DNA from: Herpomyces periplanetae
Taxonomy: Eukaryota; Ascomycota; Laboulbeniomycetes; Herpomycetales; Herpomycetaceae
DNA: 60,749 nt
Assembly: GCA_009733715.1 (NCBI GenBank)
Contig: WMKJ01000081.1
Span: 1-60,749 of the forward strand
Direction of reading: 5' to 3'
Positions within the stretch are counted from its first letter, which is position 1. Each line of letters begins with the position of its first letter. Both the position numbers and the translations under genes were made by a program. The notes under the pieces are model-generated. The model saw only the letters and a program-made list of their open reading frames with translations, ran no database searches and had not been told where the DNA came from. Below are positions 1-9,019 of this stretch, piece by piece.

Positions 1-1212
1 CCGAAACGACTAATAATAGTACTTGAGTTCCCGTGAGCACAGAGAGTTCGTAGGCCTAGAAAGTTCTATTAGTCAAAATTTTCATGAGAACCGAGTCTGA
101 CACGTGTATATCGCTAAACAGGATGAGGGTAACAAAAAACAGCACAAAACATCATGTCATAGTTGAACGTGTAGCTTGACCACATTTGTACGATTTTAAA
201 CTGGGATCGAGAATTTCCAATTCATGGGATTATTATCCTCAATAAATTTGACTGGCTTCGAGAAGAGGCTACTCTTTGTGGTTGGGAAGTAGCGAAAAAG
301 GTCAACGTACAACGGAAGCCAGAGTAATAACGGAACATTTTGAGAAAGTATGAGGTAACAATAATATGAAAATGAACATGCATTAGTTTGCACGCTGATA
401 AAGGATGGTATGGTAATTCAAACGTTTAATAGAGTAAAGGAAAATAAAATTCCCAATTGGTAGGCAGAAAAGATGGTAATATAACGGTATATACTACTTA
501 GTAGTCTGGCCTGAGTGAATGAGAAAAAGAAAATAGAATGGAGACACAATCATCAAGAATTGGATTAAGCAATGATGGTTTAAAGATGAAACACGTGCGT
601 TGAGGATGTGTGACCGAAGTGACTCATTTCGAGACCTAAGAAAATCATGGAGGAAACAAGGCCGAGCAGGGATTGACGGAGGTAATCACTGGTCTTTGGG
701 ATGTCCGAATATGGGACATCGAGGGGCAGAATGGTAAAAAGACAAGGGCAGAACGATGTTCCCCGAAAAAATGAAACAATTTAAGAGAAAATTGGGCGAG
801 TAATGGAAAATAAACTAACCTTTTTCATGATTCCGGCTTTTCGCTTAGAGAAGGTGATGTGTCGGCGAGATTTATCTTGGATGAATTTAATTTCAATTTT
901 TCGTCTTTCACGGCCAGGTTTATCATCATCATCATCATCATCCTCGTCGGCGGTACTGCGCCTAGGTCGTTTAATGGGCCTAGAAAGGTCTGGACCAGAT
1001 AATGAGCCGTTGCCCGTGCTTCTAGGAGTGGCTACAGAAGCGGGTCCGGGTAGAACAACGGTAACAGGCTGTCCATTAGCGTTTATAACGCCAGAACTGG
1101 AGGAATCATCTGAAGGAGTAGAGGGTAAAGGAGTGGGAGCAGTCTGATGATGAAGATGATGATGAGGATGTCGATGATGACGATGATCAGGGTTGGCAAC
1201 CTCTTCAGTCAT
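1..1212 (-). CDS. MCM1: MCM1-type MADS-box transcription factor (partial)
   Basis: SRF-class MADS-box regulator that binds DNA as a dimer in the nucleus and works with cofactors in mating and cell-cycle control (family knowledge). Exon 1 is 1212..820. It encodes an acidic, His-rich N-terminus with a run of seven Asp, then the start of the MADS box (GRERRKIEIKFIQDKSRR, followed by HITFSKRKAGIMKK). A phase-0 donor GTTAGT follows. Exon 2 resumes at 55 after a CTAG acceptor and reads AYELSVLTGTQVLLLVVS, the exact continuation of the Mcm1 MADS box, before the window ends at 1. The intron is therefore about 764 bases (819..56), long for this window. The start at 1212 is the first Met of the open frame. 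The C-terminal part is outside the window. Confidence 0.93.
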
Positions 1213-2700
1213 GATTTGGAACGGTCGTGGAAGACAACGTTAAAGTTGGTAAGAAGGAATAACACGGGAGGGGTAAGATTTCAAGTTGCACATGCATCAA
1301 TTAAACAGGAAGCGGATTGCCGAGGACGGCCGACCGACCAATATAGGAGAATGAGGAGTACTCGATATCCTAAGCAGGGTGAAGGCAATGGCGGATAATT
1401 AGAAAGACTAGCCGCGAGGAGAACTGTGATGCAAAGAAGCGATAATCGTAAGGGGATATACGGCGGATGAACGGGGGAGGGGGAGAGGGAATGCAGCAGG
1501 GCGACGAAGTTGTAAGCAAGGAGTGAAACCAATTCGTAGTTAGAAGTTATCCGAACACGGGACGGTGAAAAGCAAAAAAAGGAATAATGAAATTGGTAAG
1601 AAAGAGAGACGAATAGAAGAGGAAATTTGATGAAAGTATTTTAAAGGTGTATTAGGCAAGCTAGAAGGAGAATGGAAACGACCGCTATAAAATGATGTCA
1701 GCGGCGCTATGGGCGGCGGCGGCGGCGTATAAACGAGAATGACGCGGAAGATGGGGAAGTTAAATGAGATGTTAAAGAAGTAGATTGGGAAACACGCGCG
1801 CGTGCGCGAGTTCAAGAGGGAGCAAGATGGGGATAAGCAAAAGAAAGAATTGAAGGATTAATTGCCGGAATAAGACAATTTTTGGAGAAAATAACGTAGG
1901 TTAGTTAAACAATGAGATCAGGTTAACAAAGGCGTAGATTGGAAAGAGATGATGATACGAGGATGAATGGTTAGAATGAAAAGAGGAGCCAACGGGTATA
2001 AAAAGGGAAAATTGACGAATAAGCGAGGGGAGGATATTTGGGTAGAAGTAAGAACGATGAGATGAGGATGGGAAGAATGGAGGGATGGTGATAATGAAGG
2101 GAAAAGTTTGGAATAAAGTGAAGGAGGTGATGGATAAGGTCGGAAGAGGGGTGGGAAGAAAAGGAAGAGAATGTGGAAAGGAAATGCAGTTATAAAAGAA
2201 ATTGGATGGGGGAAAAAAGAAGGAAGAAATGGACGGAACAAGCTGTAAATTGGCGGATGACGGTGGGCGAAGAGGTGAAGCGAAGGTGGGAAAATGGAAA
2301 GAGCGTCCGGCGGGTTCAGCAAAACACGAGAAGAGTAGGTAGAGAAGAAAGATCGAATGAAGATAAATCGTATGAAAATTACTGAAATAGGGAATAAGTT
2401 ACTAGAAAAGGAAAAACATGATGTACGAAAGAGGAAAGAAGGGGGTATGATGGGGGAAGCTGAAAAAGGAAAGTGTTAATGGTGGAGTGGGTTGGTTTAT
2501 GACGATAAGGGCAAGAGTGAGTAGAGATGTTGAGGGTCTAGTCAAGGATTGTGAGGAAGGAGTGACGAAAAGGGAAATAGTAAAAGAGTACTAGTCTATA
2601 TTAGGATAATTTACCCTTCTCGGTCAAACAACTGGGAGGACACAAGTTAGTAATTAGGTAGAGATAGTAACGGAAGAGGACGGTACGAATGACGAAAAAG
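1213..2700. other. Purine-rich upstream region of MCM1
   Basis: No gene is visible. The plus strand is strikingly purine-rich across about 1.4 kb, so the MCM1 sense strand is pyrimidine-rich. This may be a long CT-rich leader and promoter, as seen in front of some fungal genes, but no transcript evidence is available here. The open frames inside it are low-complexity and not convincing proteins. Confidence 0.4.
1793..1808. repeat. Alternating CG/CA purine-pyrimidine tract
   Basis: Sixteen bases of strictly alternating pyrimidine and purine, almost all CpG (CACGCGCGCGTGCGCG). Such a tract can adopt left-handed DNA. It lies inside the purine-rich region upstream of MCM1. Confidence 0.6.
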
Positions 2701-2813
2701 GAAATGATTTTATTCAGCAGTATAAAGTGAGCACGTATTCTCTTCTCCGGATTCCTTTGTTAAGTCGGGAATGGTCGAATTAGGAAAGAGTTGATAGATT
2801 CGGACCCATGTCG

Positions 2814-2825
2814 TAACACGTGTTA
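2814..2825. promoter_or_regulatory. 12-bp CACGTG palindrome
   Basis: Perfect palindrome TAACACGTGTTA centred on an E-box/Cbf1-type CACGTG core. It lies about 1.6 kb upstream of the MCM1 start codon, so a role in that gene is only inferred. Confidence 0.4.
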
Positions 2826-3663
2826 TAAATGCCAAGACTTGATGGTAGCGTTCGCCCAGCTTGTGATAGCACATGTGTGTTGGGGTGTGAACGCGCGCGT
2901 ACCGCGCATTTGAGTATCCACCTCACGATTGTACACTATAAGTTGGATTAAGCGTCATGAGTGTAAAATTTAGAGTTAAATTTAACACCTTCACAAACTT
3001 GGATGGTTTCGGTATTGATACTGACAGCCAAGCTGACATAAATGTTACCAATAATTGGAATTAGGTACAGCATGCATATTTAAAACTTGTGAATGAGTAA
3101 ATTTATCATTTATTGAAATTTTTAAGACAACGTGACCGTTTAATCGCTCTATCCTGCTTTTGAATAGTATGCAAAGGGAAAGTTTACCTTTTTATTGTTT
3201 TATTTTGAGGGAGGGGGGTGAGTGAGAGTGAGAGTTAGTGCTAGAAAGGATGTGAATGTGGGCATTGGTGTGGGAGGGACATAGTCTAGACTAGTCAACA
3301 GTGTAAATTGCAGAATTATAATGGTCTGAAAGAAACTTGGTGTCCGTATGAGGCAATTGACGAACGTTGTTGTGGTGCATATCATTGATGATTTAAATAG
3401 TATTATCATCAGTACAATTTTTATTGTTATTACGGTAGTCACCCTTTGGGTTATCAGTAATTTCAACTACTAAAGGTGCTACTGATGCTCCACATTAGGA
3501 ACCGATTCATTCTAAATTATATGAAGCGATGAAATTTATTATCATTTCATATTTATGGTCTAAATTCACTATGGACCACTAAATTTTTGAGAATTGAACA
3601 GCTTGGATTGAGAAATTAACGATAAACGTTGAGATCATAACTACCGTAATGTATATTTTAGCA

Positions 3664-3687
3664 TATACACACACACACATGCGCATG
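3664..3687. repeat. CA microsatellite
   Basis: Short TA/CA dinucleotide run followed by the palindromic CATGCGCATG. It lies in non-coding DNA. Confidence 0.7.
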
Positions 3688-5345
3688 AACATAGACACAC
3701 ATTAAGATTTATGTATGCATATATACCCATATAGGTAGATGTTTGTATATACGCTAATTTGCTAATACGCGAATACAAATACACCATTCTACACATATAT
3801 TACCCTTTCAATATAGATTCACCTAAGCAGCTCAAATGTGTCCGGACAACATCCCCTTAACGAACTAGGCCTTATGTAATTCAAGAAGCAGGAAAAAGTT
3901 GTGGGTCACGTGAGAAGGGAGTAAAGGACCCGAGGTAATAAGATTGATTGAATGGTTAAGTTCTGGTTTGGTGAAATGGGATAGGATGTTTAAACGGAGG
4001 ATGCCGCTTTGAATATGACAAAAAGGAGAACTGGCATGTAATAGATCATGAAGATTGTATTATGGTGGACTCCCATACGCCTGGATAGCTCAGGTGCAAG
4101 TAGAGGGGACCGGATATTTCCAGGCTACATTTAGTTTTATGGAGCTGTGGCAGTGCAGAGGAGTTTAGGTATCCTGAGCGATAATTCTCTCAGCATTAGG
4201 CATAAGCGAGTGAGGTTAATGATGAGTGAGAGATTAATTCTTCAATATTTATAATATTTAAGACTTTGATACGAGGAAAATTGGTTCATACTAACGTAAA
4301 ATATAATGAATCCTGTATGCTAATGTTTATGTGTCCGGGAAAATTAATGTACGGGGTAAAGCGTACAGTAATACATTTGGGTGTGTATAGGAAAATTGTA
4401 CGATGGAATTAGATATGAAATTCAAGGATATTTATCGATGTTAAGTTACAGGTTTGACTTGATTTAATTAACTAAAACACGCCTAAGCTAGAGAAGGATA
4501 AGTTTTGATACAAGGTAAAATATAAACGGGTAACAAATACTTTGGTGACGTGCAGATAGAGAGTTAGTTCAGGAGGCCTTAAATATTAAGAGAATTAACA
4601 ATGGAAAAATAGATGTTCATATAGATTTTAACGTAGTTTAATGGTAAGAAGAGATAATATATAGATAAGAAGTTTGGTTGTAATTAAGAAAGGACATTAA
4701 ACATAAGGCAATCTGGTAGGGTAAGTTAAGTAATTTTTTAGAGCAAGAGAGTCAACCTACAAAGTGTTACGTGCCTGCATTAAGGATCCACGTAAACACA
4801 TAACGTTGGTGACATTACAAATGAGGGATATGACAAAATGGGAGGGTAAAATAAAAGTAAGAGGGATGGAAAAAAAAAGTAAGGAGGCAAAATGAAGATA
4901 TTTAAGAAGGATAAACTAATGGGAAAAGGGAGACTAGAATAAATGGCAATCTAACCGATAAATAAAATGTTTGATCATGTAGACGGTCACACTGCGAAAC
5001 AGAATATCATGTAACTGATACTTGAGTGAAAGATTTAACGATTAGCGAGATCCATGTTAATACGATGATAAATTTTCATGCGGCAAAAACCAATTAAGCT
5101 GAATTTGAACGAAGAACGGGAGGGCAGATGATTATGGTGTAGTAATGAAGATGAAAGGCATAAGTGCATTAGTGAGATAGTATGTTTAAGTGAAAGGAAA
5201 AGCGCGATCACAGATAGGAAAGTCAAGTGTACAGGTGGTAAAGACTGGGGATTGTTAGATATATTTTGAATTAAGGAAATTTGGATGTAAGAGGTTATTA
5301 TTAAGTCAAGTATACGCTAAAGAAAGTCAAGCAATGCTATTCTCT

Positions 5346-5426
5346 GTTATGGTATGGTATATTAAACTGTAGTGTATACAGGACTACGATGCGCTACGAT
5401 ACGTTACAATACACTCGCTTACTAGT
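5346..5426. repeat. Degenerate pentanucleotide-periodic tract
   Basis: Reads as successive pentamers such as GTTAT GGTAT GGTAT, and further on ACGAT GCGCT ACGAT ACGTT. The five-base register holds while the pentamer sequence drifts. It looks like a decayed pentanucleotide microsatellite. Confidence 0.55.
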
Positions 5427-5930
5427 CGGTATAGATTTACTTTAGTACACGCCTAATCAAGCTTGATCAAGGCTGGGCAGATAAGCTTAAACGAGATAGC
5501 CAGCACCCAGAAGATGGAGTGTAACGGGGTTCGCTGCGTTTAGCGTGAAGTAGCGATGTACTAACTGGATACGTTTAATGAATATTAAAGATGTGGGGAA
5601 AGGAAAGCCTGGAGAGAATGGATAGGCAAATGTACGTGTATGGTCGGGAAGGATTGAGCGGAGAGATGAAATAGGTTATTTTATTTGCTTGACAGATAAA
5701 TTTACTACTGGTAGAAATTGAGGTAGTCACCGACATGACAAAGTAACATTTCCAAATTTAACCAATAGCTTCAAGTTATCGGTCAAAATGATTTGGGAAG
5801 AAATGGTAAAGGCTATATTTAACGCTTGAATATTGTGGACGGAAGATTTTAACTGTAACGGTCGTAGCCGCACATGGCATGATAGATTATCTTTTGGAAG
5901 TCAAATATTTCCGCAGACGCACAAGCTAAG

Positions 5931-5990
5931 CCAAGCCAAGCTGGTATGGAATAAGGTGGTGTGGTGTGGTATTGTATGGCACGATACACA
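5931..5990. repeat. Degenerate pentanucleotide-periodic tract
   Basis: Pentamers run in register: ACAAG CTAAG CCAAG CCAAG, later GTGGT GTGGT GTGGT ATTGT. The unit shifts from CCAAG to GTGGT to ACGAT without losing the five-base phase. Confidence 0.6.
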
Positions 5991-6280
5991 TTAATAAAGT
6001 CATTTCAGGGCATATCCCTGATAGACGTATTTTATAAAGCTGACTATAAAACACAGTGAAAGATTCGGACTGCCGAAATCGGTAAATAATAAAGTTAAGC
6101 AAAATTAGCTTCCGGTTTTACAGATAGAACGAAATAGGTTAACATAGGTTGAACGCTCATCGATTAATCCCGAGAAATACTGACGAATGGGCTGATATGA
6201 AGAAAAATGGAGATCATTTATACTGATATAATGATAACCACACACACACACAAACAGGCCATATACTAAATTGCATCTTA

Positions 6281-6340
6281 CTATAGCATGGCATAATATA
6301 GTATAGTATAGTGTACTGCACCTCACCTCGCATAAAAGCA
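6281..6340. repeat. Degenerate pentanucleotide-periodic tract
   Basis: Pentamers CTATA GCATG GCATA ATATA, then GTATA GTATA GTGTA CTGCA, then CCTCA CCTCG. Same behaviour as the tracts near 5.35 and 5.93 kb. A short CA repeat lies just upstream at 6240-6252. Confidence 0.6.
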
Positions 6341-7055
6341 ACATGCAAGTATCATACAGTTTATTGCAACGAAACGGTATTTCTTAAGCTGTCATGACAC
6401 CAAAAAATACTGTGCGAATGATTCTGTACACGACTTCACGATACGCTTTGCACCGCCCCGTTCCTGCACCACGCCACACTTCTCTACATATGCAAACTAC
6501 CCTTATGAGAATGCTCACGTGTTTCGCATAAACTCATACGGAATTTGTTTCTTGTTCCCTAATAAAATTGGCACTACCAGTAATAATGGCAGTTGCAACT
6601 TTCCATTCGGTATAAGCCGTGTTTACTCGTGCATGAGATACTACGTTGTTCATGTCATCTCGTCTAGACATATCATCATCCTGAATCTCAACGGTGGCAG
6701 TGGTGCCAAATACGGTAATGACTACCATCTCAACCTCAACAACCCCACTTCACCTTGCCCCACTTACAGTAGTATCAATCCATCATCACGCTTTGGGAAT
6801 AATTTGAGCCAATGAAACAGGGGAACAAAATGACATTTTACTATGGAAGTTAACACGTTATATATTATGCCGTATAATCTATGGGTTGCGTTGAGTTCCA
6901 ATGTAACTATCAAAATATATCCTTTCACGATGCGATTTTCCTTTCAAGGTCTAATTGTTAAATATACGAAAAAACTTTTTATCTCGACCCATCTATCCTC
7001 ATAACCATGTACAATTTATTAATTTCTTGAATGGTTAACCACCAATTCATTATCG

Positions 7056-7073
7056 TAAACCCTAACCCTAAAC
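7056..7073. promoter_or_regulatory. Telomere-box-like double AACCCTAA motif
   Basis: Two overlapping AACCCTAA units (AAACCCTAACCCTAAA core). Such sites are bound by Tbf1/Teb-type factors in fungi, and they can also be small interstitial telomere scars. No obvious target start codon lies close by; the nearest gene ends at 7152 on the minus strand. Confidence 0.35.
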
Positions 7074-7151
7074 ACCAAACTTAACCAATGAGTTATCAAT
7101 TATTTGCTCACCACCCCTCATATCTCTTTCATTTGTGATCATTTTTTGGCC

Positions 7152-8648
7152 TCAATCAAGTTTTCTTTGCTTTTCACTTGGCTTCGAGTACGTAGGTGAT
7201 AATATTGATGATGATGATGATGATGGCGATACCCTTGATATTGAACGTTTTTCTGATTCATGATGTCCACTGTCAGCGTAAGAGGTAGAGATAGTGGTAG
7301 TAGGTGTAGTGGACATTATATTATATATTGAGGGAGAAGAGGGTTTTTTGCTAGATAAATCGGATGGTACGGTTTTGATCGCATCTCTTTCATGGGTATC
7401 TTCAGTATGCAATATCAATTGAAGCGCAGATGAGGTTCCCTTATATGAAGTTATTGATGAAGGTTTGGAAGTTGTCGAAACTTTAGATGAAATGGATTCG
7501 CACTTAATTTCCCTTTCACTATCTGCTGAGGTTTTTGTTAATCGTGATATATCCATCTGGGCTGTGATGGGTTTTTCACGAGGATCATCGTATAAATCTT
7601 CTCCTCGGAGTATAGTTGCGCGAGCTCTAATTCTTACGCGAGTTGAAAGCTCAAAAAATGCCCCTCGACATACCGTTTCGAATACCGTAGCGGTAGGTAA
7701 TGCATCGTAAAAGAGTAATAAATCTTTGTGGGCCTGTATATCATTAGGTTTGTCAATCGTGCACATTTTGACCACGGTACATATGTTAACGTAGAGGGAT
7801 TTACACCAGTAAACAGCAATCTCGTGAGATTTGTGAAGGTCAAAATATTTTTTCATGTAAGCCCATATCCGGAAAAAATTGGTAGGAGAAAAATTATCGA
7901 GAAAAAACGACGAAAGAGATTGCTTATCGTGGAGGGTAGAAAGGTTAGATGAAGGGTTTTGTTGACAAATCGATATAACATGTAGTCGAGCTTTGTCAAG
8001 AACTTGCTTTTTAAAGGCTTTAGCCATATCCATAAACCTCGTACGAGCTGCACGGTAAAGTGGATGTTCTGCAGGAATACTTTCACCGTATACCATACGT
8101 ATTGTTTCATCCATGAAACAATGATCATGAAATATAAAGCAATTCCAGCGTATTTCTCGATCAAGTTGGTCTAGTTGTTCACGACGTAAATCGGGCGATG
8201 CATTGCTTGACCAGATGACTTGACCTTGGGTAGGTATTGATGTAGATGTTGAAGGACGAGGGTGTAAAGATGACTGACGTTTCCGCTTGATTCCAAGTGC
8301 TTTAACTCCGGTTTTACGCTGCTCACGCAATTGTCGATGTCTCTCAATTGCGATTAATTCTTGTTCGGGGGAAACGATTGGAATTTGCGATTCAATCTTA
8401 GTTTGGCAATCCATTGTGCTATTCAAGACGTCTGGAGTCGCTTGACTACTGGGTTCCAGTGGGGTATAGTCTATCGAGGGTGAGAGTAATGTAGAAGGAA
8501 GAAGTAATGGGGCAGATGGGGATGACTTGGGAGAATGAAGGAAAGGGGAGGGCGAGCAGGACGATGGAGCGGGTAAATCTGATGGTGATGGTGACATGCT
8601 GATGAAGTAGGAAGAGGGTTCCTCGCCCGTGAAGGGAAATATGACCAA
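7152..8648 (-). CDS. Unrecognised Ser/Pro-rich protein, 498 aa
   Basis: Single-exon frame with no family I recognise. Residues 1 to about 75 are a low-complexity Ser/Pro/Leu segment. A basic stretch follows near residues 105-125 (RQLREQRKTGVKALGIKRKR), a possible nuclear signal. The centre, about 150-360, is dense, mixed-charge and likely folded, with Cys, His and Trp residues (for example NCFIFHDHCFMDETIRMVYG and FFRIWAYMKKYFDLHKSHEI). The C-terminal 130 residues are Ser/Thr-rich and end in a Lys-rich tail. An intracellular, perhaps nuclear, regulator is a guess from composition only. The first Met is taken as start; MSPSPSD at residue 18 is an alternative. Confidence 0.65.
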   Translation of the reverse strand: MVIFPFTGEEPSSYFISMSPSPSDLPAPSSCSPSPFLHSPKSSPSAPLLLPSTLLSPSIDYTPLEPSSQATPDVLNSTMDCQTKIESQIPIVSPEQELIAIERHRQLREQRKTGVKALGIKRKRQSSLHPRPSTSTSIPTQGQVIWSSNASPDLRREQLDQLDREIRWNCFIFHDHCFMDETIRMVYGESIPAEHPLYRAARTRFMDMAKAFKKQVLDKARLHVISICQQNPSSNLSTLHDKQSLSSFFLDNFSPTNFFRIWAYMKKYFDLHKSHEIAVYWCKSLYVNICTVVKMCTIDKPNDIQAHKDLLLFYDALPTATVFETVCRGAFFELSTRVRIRARATILRGEDLYDDPREKPITAQMDISRLTKTSADSEREIKCESISSKVSTTSKPSSITSYKGTSSALQLILHTEDTHERDAIKTVPSDLSSKKPSSPSIYNIMSTTPTTTISTSYADSGHHESEKRSISRVSPSSSSSSILSPTYSKPSEKQRKLD

Positions 8649-9019
8649 GGTGGAGGTCGAAAAGTTGCATGTACAGAATAAGTGGGAGTGTAAGGTTTTA
8701 TGAGGAAAAGCCAGAGGGCGTTACATGGTATTTGGGAGAAGATTGGTGATGGACGCTAAAAGATGGCGGTGTTGATTAGAGTGGGTGAGGGGGGAGTATG
8801 TGCAAGGTTGAATAAGCATAAGTGAAGTAGGATAAGGTAGGAGAAGAGCTAGGATTGTACAAGACATAAGGATTCAGTAGTGTGTGTGTGTATGTGAGTA
8901 TGTATGTAGGTATACAGGTGTGCTTGTATGGGTGAATTTACATATTAAGTTTCATGAGGGTTGTCATCTACGCAATTCGAGTTGCTCCTAGTGAAATGAT
9001 GTAGTAGATAAAAGTCAAT
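8649..9019. other. Intergenic, purine-rich, with GT microsatellite
   Basis: Lies between the start of the unknown Ser/Pro protein and the stop of the UCS gene. The plus strand is purine-rich. It contains a TG/TATG repeat near 8880-8915. No gene is seen. Confidence 0.6.

Larger units (their letters stand above)
2701..7151. other. Gene-poor intergenic region
   Basis: About 4.4 kb with no convincing gene on either strand. It holds a CA repeat near 3664-3687, CACGTG palindromes near 2814 and 3907, degenerate five-base-periodic tracts near 5346-5426, 5931-5990 and 6281-6340, and a double AACCCTAA motif near 7056. Open frames of 60 to 100 codons occur but have no recognisable domain and no splice partners. 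Confidence 0.5.

Noticed and set aside
1540-2322. Long Pro/Ser/Leu-rich minus-strand frames upstream of MCM1
   Set aside because: They arise from the purine-rich strand skew, which lacks stops on the complement, and show no domain.
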